From JAHBVH01 sp034432375 (GTDB lineage: Bacteria; Chloroflexota; Anaerolineae; Caldilineales; Caldilineaceae), in assembly GCA_034432375.1 (NCBI GenBank), contig DAOUCA010000170.1, forward strand, positions 62,001-126,000: a stretch of 64,000 bases of DNA, written 5' to 3'. This document shows, piece after piece, positions 45,189 through 53,847 of the stretch. The number at the start of each line of letters is the position of its first letter. The stretch's first letter is position 1. The position numbers were made by a program, and so were the translations under genes. The notes below the pieces were generated by a model, which saw nothing but the letters and a program-made list of their open reading frames with translations, did not search any database and was not told the DNA's origin.

Positions 45189-46106
45189 ATGAAACTCTCC
45201 ACGGCTATCGATGGCTATTTCATAGATCGCCACTTGGAATTGGCAGCGACAACCAGAGCCAACTATCGCCATTATTTCAATCTGTTTCATACGTTCACGG
45301 GTGACCGAGAAATCGAGACAATCACAAGCCGAGATATTAACCGGTTTTTGGCCTACCTATCAACTGATAGGAAGCTATCAGATCGCACGGTGCATGATGT
45401 GCGCGCCAGGTTGGGATCGCTGTGGAAGTGGGTCGGTGCTGAACTCGGGATTGAAAATGTTGTCAATGCAGTTGCCAAGCCAACCTACAAGAAGCCTGAA
45501 ATTATCGCCTACACAAAAAATGAGTTGCAGCAGCTTCTGCAAGCGGCAGAGTATGACCAGCAATGGCGGGCGCGCAACGGGGAGATCGTCCGGAGCAAAC
45601 GAGCCACGGCACTGCGTGACAAAGCAATCGTTCTAACGTTGGTTGATACTGGTATACGGGCCTCTGAACTTTGCGCTTTGACCGTAGGCGACTACGACGA
45701 AAGCCGGGGCCGGTTGCATATACTGCATGGCAAAGGCGACAAAGGACGATTCACAATCATGGGCAAACGCACGCAAAAAGCCCTATGGCGCTACTTGGGG
45801 ACCAGAGCCAACCCGAGGCCAGGGGATCCGCTTTTTGCCAGTGGCAGCGCTGGCCACATGAACCGGAGCAACCTATATCACATGATAGTGCGATTCGGGG
45901 ACCGTGGAAACGTGCCAGGCGCTGGCGTGCATCGCTTCCGCCATACCTTTGCAATCAATTTTTTGAGGAATGGCGGCAACGTCTTTGAACTGCAAGAGCT
46001 CTTAGGACATGAGGACATAAAAACGTTGTCTGTCTACGTCAAGTTATCCGAGCAGGACATCGACGCAGCACAACGACATTCGCCGGCGGATAACTGGCGA
46101 CTGTAG
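45189..46106 (+). CDS. int: Tyrosine site-specific recombinase (element integrase)
   Basis: 305 residues. The N-terminal SAM-like core-binding domain (ATTRANYRHYFNLFHTFTGD) is followed by the catalytic domain with R157 (DTGIRASELCAL), H248-x-x-R251 (GVHRFRHTFAI), H274 (LLGHEDIKTL) and Y283 (SVYVKLSEQD). It cuts and rejoins DNA through a 3'-phosphotyrosine link. It sits next to the tRNA att site, as integrases of tRNA-targeting islands do. No Shine-Dalgarno is visible, so translation may be leaderless or weak. Confidence 0.96.
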   Translation: MKLSTAIDGYFIDRHLELAATTRANYRHYFNLFHTFTGDREIETITSRDINRFLAYLSTDRKLSDRTVHDVRARLGSLWKWVGAELGIENVVNAVAKPTYKKPEIIAYTKNELQQLLQAAEYDQQWRARNGEIVRSKRATALRDKAIVLTLVDTGIRASELCALTVGDYDESRGRLHILHGKGDKGRFTIMGKRTQKALWRYLGTRANPRPGDPLFASGSAGHMNRSNLYHMIVRFGDRGNVPGAGVHRFRHTFAINFLRNGGNVFELQELLGHEDIKTLSVYVKLSEQDIDAAQRHSPADNWRL

Positions 46107-46118
46107 AGAGGTAGTAAC

Positions 46119-46256
46119 GCAGATGGCGGGTGTTAGTCGCACCCACCATCTGCTCACTATAACCCGTTGGGCTAGCAACGGGCATAGCTGCAAGAGATTG
46201 TAGCACATGCCCATCTGACGGGAAATTAATTTCTTCGTTAGGTGGGCATTCTTTTT
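46119..46256 (+). terminator. Two hairpins after int (46119-46153 and 46206-46256)
   Basis: The first is GCAGATGGCGGGTG with complement CACCCACCATCTGC. The second, ATGCCCATCTGACG with CGTTAGGTGGGCAT followed by TCTTTTTG, is a plausible intrinsic terminator. They fill the 182-bp gap between int and the next gene. Confidence 0.65.
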
Positions 46257-46288
46257 GCCCATCGCAAGTTTGTGGAGGTGGGCAATCT

Positions 46289-46768
46289 ATGGAACTCGTT
46301 TTGCTTTTATTCTTTGTGTTGGCCATGCTGATGTTGACCAACTGGATCGGGAACGCTGGCACACCAGAGGATAGCCGCGAGCCTTATTTGAGAGACGCCG
46401 GCGGCAATCCGCTGGCGCTGTATGTGGCGGGGCCGGTTGGTGATGTACCGCAGCATGAAAGCTTTATTCACGATGGTTCACCCCATCAAAACCCAGCAGT
46501 GAATGACTACACAGCGATCCGTTGGTTTCTCATCTTTCCCTGGCCAGAGGATCGACAAGAGCGGTGGTATCCCATCACCAACAACGGGATTCCCGTCGAC
46601 CTAGCCAGGATTGAAGAGCGGATCGCCAACGCACGTTTGCGCCGGGGTCAAGTTGTGGAGCTGGTTACCATGCCACGATGGGCCGAAAAGCAAGCCATCC
46701 GCCGCGAGCATGGCGAACAGCTTGGGCGCGGTGTGCCATCCAACAAACTACGAAAGAGGGGCCTATGA
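46289..46768 (+). CDS. Element protein with N-terminal membrane anchor, unknown
   Basis: 159 residues, one hydrophobic helix at the start (ELVLLLFFVLAMLMLTNWIG), then a soluble domain with DAGGNPLALYVAGPVGDV and WFLIFPWPEDRQERWYPITN and a basic tail. GTGGAGGTGGG precedes the ATG. It overlaps the next gene by ATGA. No family is recognised. Confidence 0.7.
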   Translation: MELVLLLFFVLAMLMLTNWIGNAGTPEDSREPYLRDAGGNPLALYVAGPVGDVPQHESFIHDGSPHQNPAVNDYTAIRWFLIFPWPEDRQERWYPITNNGIPVDLARIEERIANARLRRGQVVELVTMPRWAEKQAIRREHGEQLGRGVPSNKLRKRGL

Positions 46769-47253
46769 GCAATCACACGAAGCAACTAACGGCAAACTAT
46801 GTGCCGGAGGTGCGCAAGCGTGCGCCGGCTATAAGTGGCGATGTGTTGGCGTCATTCATACCGGCGGATGCCCAAACCACCTACGTTGATAATGCGATGC
46901 AGTCCCGCGACGGGGCGCAAGAGCGCACCAGCGCGATGGACCGGAGCAAGGCATTTATCGTGCGGATTAGTTGGTTGGCGGTGGTGTGGCTGATTTTGGC
47001 GGTGGGTGTGAGCTGGGCGGCCAGCATGGGCGGCGGCTTTACGCTCGTGCTATTCGCTGGGCTGACTTCAATCACCTATGGTTACCTTGACCGACAGGAA
47101 CGGCAGTTCAGTCGCAATGGGTTAGAACGCCATCGAATCAACGTGGCAGCCGACCTGCGACGGGATGAGATGGACCACGCGCAAGAGCTAAGACGCATGG
47201 CACTGCAAGCACATTTGAAAATGTTGGGGGTGAGCGATGACGACGATGATTAA
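46765..47253 (+). CDS. Element membrane protein, unknown
   Basis: 162 residues from MSNHTKQLTANYVPEVRKRA. Two membrane helices (ISWLAVVWLILAVGVSWAAS; GGGFTLVLFAGLTSITYGYL) in the middle and a charged helical tail ending DDDDD. ATGA overlap with the gene before and a 17-base overlap with the next: one operon of three small genes. Confidence 0.7.
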   Translation: MSNHTKQLTANYVPEVRKRAPAISGDVLASFIPADAQTTYVDNAMQSRDGAQERTSAMDRSKAFIVRISWLAVVWLILAVGVSWAASMGGGFTLVLFAGLTSITYGYLDRQERQFSRNGLERHRINVAADLRRDEMDHAQELRRMALQAHLKMLGVSDDDDD

Positions 47254-47677
47254 GCCGGTTACCGTGAATGGCCATTCAAACGAAAAGGATCGGCAGCTTG
47301 ACCAGCTAACGCTGAAGGTTGCCGATCTGCAAGCGGAAAACACCCAACTACGCCGGAAGTTGCCCAAGTCCACCGTTGATATGCGCCGGCTACGCCAAGC
47401 CTATCGCGACGCCAAAGCAATGCTGGTGCATCGATTCAGTGGCTACAGTATCAGCCGGGCCAACTGTCTAGCCCTGGGTATTCCAGAACGGCGCTGGACC
47501 ACGGCGCGGGCGCTGCTACGGCTGGCCACTGTTCACGATGGCAACGACGTTGTTATCGAAGAGTTTGACCAAGCAACGACGTTGCTATCGGGCACCTTTG
47601 AAAGCATGGAGCGGGCCGGCAATGCGGAGCGGTTGAAGCTACGCGTTCCCGTCTCCCGCCTGTGGCGTAGTCGGTGA
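47237..47677 (+). CDS. Element coiled-coil/HTH-like protein
   Basis: 146 residues. A leucine-zipper-like coil at about residues 20-45 (LDQLTLKVADLQAENTQLRR) is followed by a helical part (MRRLRQAYRDAKAMLVHRFS, GYSISRANCLALGIPERRWT) that could be a helix-turn-helix. It may be a DNA-binding regulator of the element; the role is inferred. Confidence 0.6.
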   Translation: MTTMIKPVTVNGHSNEKDRQLDQLTLKVADLQAENTQLRRKLPKSTVDMRRLRQAYRDAKAMLVHRFSGYSISRANCLALGIPERRWTTARALLRLATVHDGNDVVIEEFDQATTLLSGTFESMERAGNAERLKLRVPVSRLWRSR

Positions 47678-47774
47678 CGGGGCTGGTTGCGGATTGGGTG
47701 ACGGGCTGGTTTGAGCCGTCACCATACACCGGGAGTAGGGGGGTGGGTGTCTCTTTTTTTGCTAAGAGGACAGA

Positions 47775-47947
47775 ACAAACGTGCGGTTACCACCCAACAT
47801 ACAGACCGACTATATAACCATTTTGTTAGGCTGTGGAAGATGGGGATCGAAGCTAAGTGAGACTGAATATCACGAATGAAACAAACGTGCTAAAATGTAT
47901 CCATAAAAAAATGAGCGTGCCCGTATCCGCCAAGAAAAGAGCACGCT
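47775..47947 (+). promoter_or_regulatory. Regulatory region: shared 26-bp motif, direct repeats, extended -10 and hairpin leader
   Basis: ACAAACGTGC occurs at 47775 and again at 47881. Between them, 47807-47832 holds CGACTATATAACC...TTTTGTTAGGCT, a motif also found at 52167 and 58856. An extended -10 TGCTAAAAT ends at 47896, followed by a leader of about 150 nt with a hairpin (GAGCGTGC 47914-47921, GCACGCTC 47940-47947). It controls the gene at 48054. The remaining part of this 376-bp gap shows nothing else. Confidence 0.55.
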
Positions 47948-48053
47948 CACCACCGCGGCACCGCTACCGCTTTGCGTCTCCGATCCTACCACACGACTCC
48001 ACCCAACGCAACCGACGCGAGGCCGCTGATATTCCCTTGAAAGGATTAACAGC

Positions 48054-48536
48054 ATGGCTGATTTTAAAGATGCTAAGCGTTCTCAGGAGCTTTCCGATCT
48101 AGCGCGACAAGCTATTGAGTTGACAAGACCGTACCTTGAAAATCCTGACCCTTGGGTTCTCTTATCAGACAGTATACAGAGACGCCAATCTCAAGAGATG
48201 CAGATTGCCTACGAAAGAGAGCAAAAGTTAAACCGTTTGTTAGAAATGGCCGAAGTTCTCGAAGCTCACGCTAAGCAAAATCTCGCACCAGAAGAGCGGT
48301 CGCAATCGAAAAAGCAAAGCGAACCGACACTTGAGTACCAAATTAAAACTACCGCGGCACACTACGGTATTAAGCAAGAGGGACAACTACAGAATCGTGC
48401 TGCGGATCTGATGGGCTGTTCGGCTAAACATTACCGTACTTACCGCAATAATCAGTGGTTACTGTCCGATGAGAAATTTAAGTCCGCGACGGGCAAAACA
48501 CTTAAGGCATATTGGTCAGAGAGGGTGCCAAAATAG
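48054..48536 (+). CDS. Element protein, unknown (possible replication/regulatory factor)
   Basis: 160 residues. The N-terminal half is helical (MADFKDAKRSQELSDLARQA, then IQRRQSQEMQIAYEREQKLN); the C-terminal half (YQIKTTAAHYGIKQEGQLQN, RAADLMGCSAKHYRTYRNNQ) has a helix-turn-helix look. It has a long structured leader, suggesting tight control. AAAGGATT site upstream. Confidence 0.6.
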   Translation: MADFKDAKRSQELSDLARQAIELTRPYLENPDPWVLLSDSIQRRQSQEMQIAYEREQKLNRLLEMAEVLEAHAKQNLAPEERSQSKKQSEPTLEYQIKTTAAHYGIKQEGQLQNRAADLMGCSAKHYRTYRNNQWLLSDEKFKSATGKTLKAYWSERVPK

Positions 48537-48637
48537 AAGGGAAACAAAGCGGAACTAAAACGGAAATCGGAAGCATTTCCGACGTTTCCGCTCCACTCCT
48601 GATACCATAGTGGCAGGCACAAAACAGGAGGCTCATC

Positions 48638-48838
48638 ATGTTACCAGAAACACGAATATCAGTTCCATTGTCGAATGATGAATACGTTGCATTATCTAGG
48701 TTAGCAGTGCAGGAGATGCGAGCCCCACGGGAGCAGGCACGTTTTATTTTGCGATCTGTTCTGATGGGTGCACATTTACCCATCGACACATCAACGCAAT
48801 CGACAGATGAGATCCAGAGCGCGCCCATTTCCCAATGA
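48638..48838 (+). CDS. Small RHH-like element protein
   Basis: 66 residues: TRISVPLSNDEYVALSRLAV (strand then helix A), EMRAPREQARFILRSVLMGA (helix B), short acidic tail. This is the ribbon-helix-helix (CopG/Arc) pattern; such proteins are dimeric repressors. ACAGGAGG lies upstream. Confidence 0.65.
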   Translation: MLPETRISVPLSNDEYVALSRLAVQEMRAPREQARFILRSVLMGAHLPIDTSTQSTDEIQSAPISQ

Positions 48839-48910
48839 AAAGCAAAATCGCCAGCGGCAAACTGGCGACATGCGGGCGGGACATCTAATTTATCAAGGAC
48901 AGTTTTGATT

Positions 48911-49336
48911 ATGCCACGTACCTACGGCGCGGTCAAGCCACTGCGCACCCACAAAAAATACTACGTCCCCAACACCCGCCCGCAACGTTGTGCAGGCTGG
49001 GGCTATTTCAATCAATGCCTGTTCAGATCGATTCGCACATCGGGCGGCCGGCGCTATGGTGAGGATGAAATAGCAGTTCTGGAGTATATCCTTGACCAGC
49101 TCGAAGCCGACGGTCTAACCAAGATCGAAGTCGTCATCAACTACAGCCGATTACAAAAAAGCGTGTGCTATTCGACCACGGTTGAAACCTTGCGCAAGCA
49201 TGGCCAACGTGTGCCCGGTCAAAGTGGTTGGGAATTTTCCATGGCGCGCACCATGTGGTGCATTGATGGCCAGGCACCCACAAACGAAACAGAAGCAACG
49301 CCGGCAACCGATGCCGAGCAGATGAGTTTATTTTGA
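48911..49336 (+). CDS. Element protein ending in a sliding-clamp-binding motif
   Basis: 141 residues from MPRTYGAVKPLRTHKKYYVP: basic N-terminus, then FRSIRTSGGRRYGEDEIAVL and VVINYSRLQKSVCYSTTVET. The last residues EQMSLF match the beta-clamp binding consensus QxxLF, often found at the end of polymerases, repair enzymes and plasmid or phage replication proteins. With the RepA-like gene starting 11 bases later, a role at the replication fork is plausible. The main domain is unrecognised. Confidence 0.6.
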   Translation: MPRTYGAVKPLRTHKKYYVPNTRPQRCAGWGYFNQCLFRSIRTSGGRRYGEDEIAVLEYILDQLEADGLTKIEVVINYSRLQKSVCYSTTVETLRKHGQRVPGQSGWEFSMARTMWCIDGQAPTNETEATPATDAEQMSLF

Positions 49337-49347
49337 GAGGGGAGAGC

Positions 49348-50547
49348 ATGGGCGATTCAGCTACGATTGCACGCGTGACCATCGGTGCGATCCTTGACGG
49401 ACAATCCCCCAACGGCGTGGATCCCACTGACTTGGGACCATACGCCGATGTGTACAAAGAGATGGTACGCGCCCATCAAGGCGGTGGGACAGCAGCAGCG
49501 CGGCGGGCCTACGATGCGTATGCGCAACAGGATTCAACCTTTGCCAAGCTAATCGCCGGCGATCCGCAACCTGCAAAGCTGGTGTGGTCAGTTGCGGATC
49601 TGTTGACTACAGAATTTCCCGAGCCGAAATGGGCGATCCCTGGCTTACTCCCAGCGGGGCTGGTAGTGCTGGCCGGGCGTCCCAAGCTGGGCAAATCATG
49701 GCTATCGCTACAAATGGCCGTTGCCGTGGGGACCGGTGGCGTAGTGCTCAACCGCAAAGTTAATCAAGGCAAGGTCTTATATCTTGCCCTGGAAGATAAC
49801 CCACGACGGTTACAGGATCGATTGAGCAAGCAACAGTCTATCAAATCGGCCGCGGTTGACTTTCATTTTGAATGGCCGGCATTGGTCGAAAAGCGCGGCG
49901 ACGCTCGCGGGACATCGGCAATCATGGCCGCCATCAATGCCAACAATTACAACCTGGTTATCATTGACACCATATCCAGAGCCCTGGGCCATGCCGACCA
50001 GCTTGACCAGGCTGACATGAATGTTGCGTTTGGGGCCTTGCAGCGTATGGCGATGGAGCGTGACATCTGTCTATTGTTGGTCGACCATCACCGCAAGAGC
50101 GCCGGCGGCGTGGGTGATGTGATTGACGATGTGATGGGCGCAACATCCAAGGTCGGTGTGGCCGATGCTGCCATCGGCATCTATCGCGAGCGTGGCCAGA
50201 CAAACGCTACTCTCAAAGTAAGTGGGCGCGATGTTGACGACCAGGAGCTGGCTATCCAGTTTGACCGGGATCTCTTTTGTTGGCAACTGTTGGGCAATGC
50301 AGCCGGGGTCAGAACTGAGTCTGTACAATCCGACATCATTGACGCCATCACCGAATTGGGGGGCGCTGCCACGGTTGCCAGGGTTGCGCAATGGCTTGGC
50401 AAAGACCGATCCAACGTCCACAAAGAGATCGCAGAGTTGGTCAACAAGGGTGTACTAAAGCGCGGAGATCGCAAGGGTCGCGAAATCAAGTATGCCATCC
50501 CAAAGATCGAATCTGATGATGATGAGGTTCAACATTGGGATCGCTGA
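49348..50547 (+). CDS. RepA-like (AAA_25) replicative helicase/ATPase with C-terminal wHTH
   Basis: 399 residues from MGDSATIARVTIGAILDGQS. RecA-fold core: Walker A GRPKLGKS at about residue 110, LYLALEDNPRRLQDRL, Walker B LVIIDTISRALGHADQLD, and a sensor region LLLVDHHRKSAGGVGDVIDD. The C-terminus (DIIDAITELGGAATVARVAQ, WLGKDRSNVHKEIAELVNKG) is a winged helix. It resembles RepA/GP4-type helicases of plasmids and phages that load on origins. Iteron-like repeats follow it. Confidence 0.85.
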   Translation: MGDSATIARVTIGAILDGQSPNGVDPTDLGPYADVYKEMVRAHQGGGTAAARRAYDAYAQQDSTFAKLIAGDPQPAKLVWSVADLLTTEFPEPKWAIPGLLPAGLVVLAGRPKLGKSWLSLQMAVAVGTGGVVLNRKVNQGKVLYLALEDNPRRLQDRLSKQQSIKSAAVDFHFEWPALVEKRGDARGTSAIMAAINANNYNLVIIDTISRALGHADQLDQADMNVAFGALQRMAMERDICLLLVDHHRKSAGGVGDVIDDVMGATSKVGVADAAIGIYRERGQTNATLKVSGRDVDDQELAIQFDRDLFCWQLLGNAAGVRTESVQSDIIDAITELGGAATVARVAQWLGKDRSNVHKEIAELVNKGVLKRGDRKGREIKYAIPKIESDDDEVQHWDR

Positions 50548-50555
50548 CACTGATT

Positions 50556-50717
50556 CACCACAATCACCACAATCACAAATCTAACGCTGATTGTGGTGCT
50601 GATTGTGGTGTTAATCGTGGTGAACACCACAATCAACACCACAATTATTTCCCCCTATTTACACCCTGTTTCCAGTGTACGACCATAGTCAACTCGGTGA
50701 TTGTGGTGATTGTGGTG
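50556..50717. repeat. Iteron-like array of CACCACAAT between helicase and primase genes
   Basis: Nine copies of CACCACAAT in both orientations: plus-strand form at 50556, 50565, 50625 and 50637; complement ATTGTGGTG at 50590, 50602, 50614 (one mismatch), 50700 and 50709. They surround a short C/T-rich stretch. The two outer pairs are head to tail and point toward one another. This is a likely replication origin or Rep binding region. Confidence 0.75.
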
Positions 50718-50739
50718 AACGTTGTGAAGGGGTAAGGCT

Positions 50740-51936
50740 ATGGAGCTGCTAAATTTAGTCCAAATCGAGACAAATATCACCTTGCATAAGGCCGGCAAAT
50801 TGTACCGTGGGGCCTGTCCCTGGTGTGGTGATGGCGGCAAGGGCAGCAAGTCAGACAGGTTCGCTGTCTATCCTGAGAAGGGCCGTTACAAGTGTTGGCA
50901 GTGCGACAAAGCAGGTGATGCTGTTCAGTTCATCCGAGACTATAAGACAATGAGTTATACAGAAGCATGTGAGTATCTAAAAATAGTCCCTAACTCTATT
51001 AACCATAATCACCACAATAACAACATTCACCACAATCACCACAATCACCACAATCACGATGAGGTGCTCTTACCACCATCGTCTGCATGGTTGGAAGAAG
51101 CGCGGCCGCTGCTCAATTACTGCCAGGCGCAACTATGGACCGATGTTGGCAACCGTGCGCTTACCTGGCTGCGCGGGCGGGGGCTGACCGACGCCACGAT
51201 CCGCGCCGCGGGCCTTGGCTACAATGAGCGTGACCACTACGTAGATCGGGCAGCCTGGGGACTGGTTCCGGAAACGTTACCGAACGGTAAACCCAAGGGG
51301 CTTTGGTTGCCGCGGGGCGTGGTGATTCCCTGGCTGATTGATGGGGAGCTGTGGGGCATCCGGATCCGTAGACCGACAGGCGATCCCAAATACTATTGGA
51401 TACCGGGCGGCCAGGCGGCTGGGCTCTACAATGCCGATGCACTAACACCCGGTCAACCCGCCGTCATTTTGGAAAGTGAGTTAGACGCCCTCACCATTTG
51501 CCAGGAGTCTTGTACTGGCGTGGCCACAGGCAGCACGAACGGGGCCAGGCGCGTCAAGTGGATCGCACGTATGGCTGCGGCATCCATTGTGCTGGTGACC
51601 TACGACAATGACAACGCCGGCAACCAGGCGGCGGCCTACTGGCTTGATGTGCTGCCCAACGCCAAACGCTGGCGGCCATACTGGAATGATGCAAATCAGA
51701 TGCAACAGGACGGGGCCAACGTCGGGGCCTGGATTGCCACGGGCTTGGGAGTTGAACAGCAACCAGATCCCGATCTCGATTTAACAAACTATGTTGGGGC
51801 AACCGTCGACGCTGATACTTGGGTCGAGCTGCAAGCGGAGTGTAGCCGGCGCTATGGCAGCACATGGGTGCTACATGCCGACCAGGTTGACGACGGTTGG
51901 CACGTCCGGAGCTTGGCGGCGGTGCTGCATGGCTAA
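50740..51936 (+). CDS. DNA primase: CHC2 zinc finger plus Toprim domain
   Basis: 398 residues. Zinc-binding part: YRGACPWCGDGGKGSKSDRF and YKCWQCDKAGDAVQFI. The primase core follows with GLTDATIRAAGLGYN, PYLVIPW-like VVIPWLIDGELWGIRI, and Toprim acidic residues in PAVILESELDALTICQE and VLVTYDNDNAGNQAA. A His/Asn-rich segment (NHHNNNIHHNHHNHHNHDE at about 88-108) is encoded by four CACCACAAT repeats. It pairs with the helicase gene upstream as a replication module. Confidence 0.93.
   Translation: MELLNLVQIETNITLHKAGKLYRGACPWCGDGGKGSKSDRFAVYPEKGRYKCWQCDKAGDAVQFIRDYKTMSYTEACEYLKIVPNSINHNHHNNNIHHNHHNHHNHDEVLLPPSSAWLEEARPLLNYCQAQLWTDVGNRALTWLRGRGLTDATIRAAGLGYNERDHYVDRAAWGLVPETLPNGKPKGLWLPRGVVIPWLIDGELWGIRIRRPTGDPKYYWIPGGQAAGLYNADALTPGQPAVILESELDALTICQESCTGVATGSTNGARRVKWIARMAAASIVLVTYDNDNAGNQAAAYWLDVLPNAKRWRPYWNDANQMQQDGANVGAWIATGLGVEQQPDPDLDLTNYVGATVDADTWVELQAECSRRYGSTWVLHADQVDDGWHVRSLAAVLHG
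51010..51054. repeat. Four more CACCACAAT copies inside the primase gene
   Basis: CACCACAAT at 51010, 51028, 51037 and 51046, the last three in perfect 9-bp tandem. In frame they encode HHN units of a linker between the zinc finger and the primase core. They match the array 300 bp upstream. Confidence 0.8.
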
Positions 51937-52162
51937 GTCAATCGTGACCGGCAACCGACGCACGGCATGTTGGGGCGATCCGCCGATCTTTCGCCATGAC
52001 AATGACGCGCTGCATTGGGCGGTGGGTCAAGGGGCATATCCAACCATCGAAGCCGCGGGCCGGGCCTTTGCGGAGCTGCGCGCCAAGTACGCTAACGGCG
52101 TGTGGGCGTGGTGGCTGGGCATCGTCGGGCGGCGCTTGGAAAGGCTCAACAACCGGCGCTGA
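51929..52162 (+). CDS. Small element protein, unknown
   Basis: 77 residues from MAKSIVTGNRRTACWGDPPI, then FRHDNDALHWAVGQGAYPTI and EAAGRAFAELRAKYANGVWA. It starts inside the primase stop (ATGGCTAA overlap of 8 bases), so it is coupled to it. No family is known; it may be an accessory of replication. Confidence 0.65.
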   Translation: MAKSIVTGNRRTACWGDPPIFRHDNDALHWAVGQGAYPTIEAAGRAFAELRAKYANGVWAWWLGIVGRRLERLNNRR

Positions 52163-52166
52163 AGGG

Positions 52167-52194
52167 TCTTACTATATGCCGGTTTTGTTAGGCT
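52167..52194 (+). promoter_or_regulatory. Second copy of the CTATAT-TTTTGTTAGGCT motif
   Basis: TCTTACTATATGCCGG then TTTTGTTAGGCT, 66 bases upstream of the gene at 52261. Copies at 47807 (plus) and 58856 (minus) share ACTATAT-N6/7-TTTTGTTAGGCT. It is probably a promoter or operator for one regulator of the element. Confidence 0.6.
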
Positions 52195-52260
52195 AATACG
52201 TTAGCAATCTCTGGCCAGAGTCGCTATATATCGCAGTGTACATTTTCGTAAGGGGTAAGT

Positions 52261-52731
52261 ATGAAGTCTATTGAACAACTGTTGGAAGAGTCGGATCGGC
52301 TGTTGGGTGAGCTGGTCGCGGCTGATGTGGAGCTGGCCGGGGCGCTGTATGACGATAGCGACGCCCGCCGGCAATTGAAAGATGCTGACCAGGAATTGAG
52401 CTTGGGAGAAGCAGAGGTTATCACCGTCGCGGTGATTCAATCCAAAGCGAAGGAAGGGCCCTTGGCGGGCATTGCCACAACCAGCGACGCGTATAAGGCC
52501 GCGGTCACAAAGTTGTTGGCAAGTGCCCATCAAGGCGATCTGAAACGTTCCTATGTGCGCTTGAAGGAACGGCAGATCCAAGCAGATGACCGCAAGGTTG
52601 TGCTCGAACAAGCCACCGCACGATTCTCTGCAATCCGTCATGCCAGCAACCTACTGGCCAGCATGTTACAGGCAACCGTTAGCATATCACAAGGGGGCAC
52701 CCATGACAACAGCGTTAGCAACTCTCAGTAA
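52261..52731 (+). CDS. Element coiled-coil protein, unknown
   Basis: 156 residues, almost all helical: MKSIEQLLEESDRLLGELVA, DDSDARRQLKDADQELSLGE, then ERQIQADDRKVVLEQATARF. It overlaps the next gene by 28 bases. The shape resembles small phage recombination accessory proteins that precede a single-strand-binding or annealing protein, but no motif proves this. Confidence 0.55.
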   Translation: MKSIEQLLEESDRLLGELVAADVELAGALYDDSDARRQLKDADQELSLGEAEVITVAVIQSKAKEGPLAGIATTSDAYKAAVTKLLASAHQGDLKRSYVRLKERQIQADDRKVVLEQATARFSAIRHASNLLASMLQATVSISQGGTHDNSVSNSQ

Positions 52732-53497
52732 GCAAGAAATTGCTTTGACCGATACCCAATCGGCAGTGATGGCAGAAATGAACCGCGAGGAAGAGCGACG
52801 CGCTTTTCAATTCTTGCCGCCACGTATCAAGCTGCCAACCGGCGGGCTCGATGTGTTCGTGGCCGCCGATGGCGAAACGCTCAAGCCAGGCTTTGAGGCG
52901 ATTGTGGCAGTATCGCAGATGGCGCGGGCCTACTGGCCAACGAAGAGTGCAAGCAGTGTGCCACCCTTCTGTTCGTCGCCCGATGGCGCGGTCGGCTGGT
53001 TGAATCTCACTGCGGAGAAAGAGCAAGTCAAGGCGGCGCTGGGTGCTCCCATCCGTCACCCTGGGTTGATGAATCTGGAAGCGGGGCACGCTGGGCCGTT
53101 TGATTGTGACCGCTGCCCATTGTCCGGTTGGGGGTCGGCGCTCGATGGCGGCCGCGGCCAGGCGTGCAAGACATTGCGCCGGCTGTTGCTGTTGGTCGAT
53201 GGGTGGACCACGCCGGCGGTGATGACCTTGCCGCCAACATCTTGCAAGGTATGGGATCTCTATGCGTCCAGTCGGGCGCGCACACCCGGTCAAGCCTACT
53301 TCACAGTTCGCACACGCTTTGACCTGGAGCGTAAGACCAACGCCGGAGGCACGGCCTACAGCGTGGTCAAGCTGACATCCATGTCACCCTTGACCGATGA
53401 AGAGACGGCCGCGGTGTTATCCATCCGGGCACAATATGCCGAGCTGGTGCGTAGCTTGGATATCGAAGCATCGGAGTTTGCCGACTTTGAAGCGTAG
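52704..53497 (+). CDS. Element protein with Cys cluster, possible ssDNA-binding or recombination protein
   Basis: 264 residues from MTTALATLSKQEIALTDTQS. Conserved-looking parts: RRAFQFLPPRIKLPTGGLDV, AGHAGPFDCDRCPLSGWGSA (CxxC), AYFTVRTRFDLERKTNAGGT and the acidic end EASEFADFEA. The Cys pair and an acidic C-terminus are features of some ssDNA-binding proteins. Its place after primase and before methyltransferase and nuclease genes fits DNA metabolism. Family not recognised. Confidence 0.5.
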
Positions 53498-53519
53498 GAC
53501 ATAGCAGAAAAGGCGAACC

Positions 53520-53777
53520 ATGATAACAATGAAACGCGGGACGCAAGTCTTGTATGTCCCAACCCATACAGCGGGCGATCTATTACATCCGGACGTTCAA
53601 GCCGGCTTTGTGACATCGGTCAGAGGTGACACTGTGTTTTGTCGCTACTGGCGCAAGGATCTGTCAGATCTGCGCACAAAGGCCAACAGCGAAGGAACAC
53701 CCAAGGATCTGCTTGTCATCCAAAATAGTGTGCCACAGTGGCAGGTTGACGCGGCGTTAGCTTCAATTGAAGCGTAG
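53520..53777 (+). CDS. Small element protein, SH3-like barrel
   Basis: 85 residues: KRGTQVLYVPTHTAGDLLHP, DVQAGFVTSVRGDTVFCRYW. The short beta-rich pattern (QVLYVP...GFVTSV...TVFCRYW) is typical of SH3-like small phage or plasmid proteins. Function unknown. It starts 22 bases after the previous gene. Confidence 0.55.
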   Translation: MITMKRGTQVLYVPTHTAGDLLHPDVQAGFVTSVRGDTVFCRYWRKDLSDLRTKANSEGTPKDLLVIQNSVPQWQVDAALASIEA

Positions 53778-53785
53778 CAAATGAG

Positions 53786-53829
53786 CGGAGATAGCCAAAC
53801 AAAAGCATTCTATAGTTTGGCTATCTCCG
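53786..53829. repeat. 15-bp perfect inverted repeat upstream of the methyltransferase gene
   Basis: CGGAGATAGCCAAAC and GTTTGGCTATCTCCG with a 14-base loop, 18 bases before the dam-like start. There is no T-run, so it may be an operator or processing hairpin that sets methyltransferase level. Confidence 0.6.
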
Positions 53830-53847
53830 AATAAGAACGGGGGCAAG

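Noticed and set aside
50556..51054. The CACCACAAT repeats as a CRISPR array
   Set aside because: Units are 9 bp, spacers are irregular or absent, orientations are mixed, and there are no cas genes.
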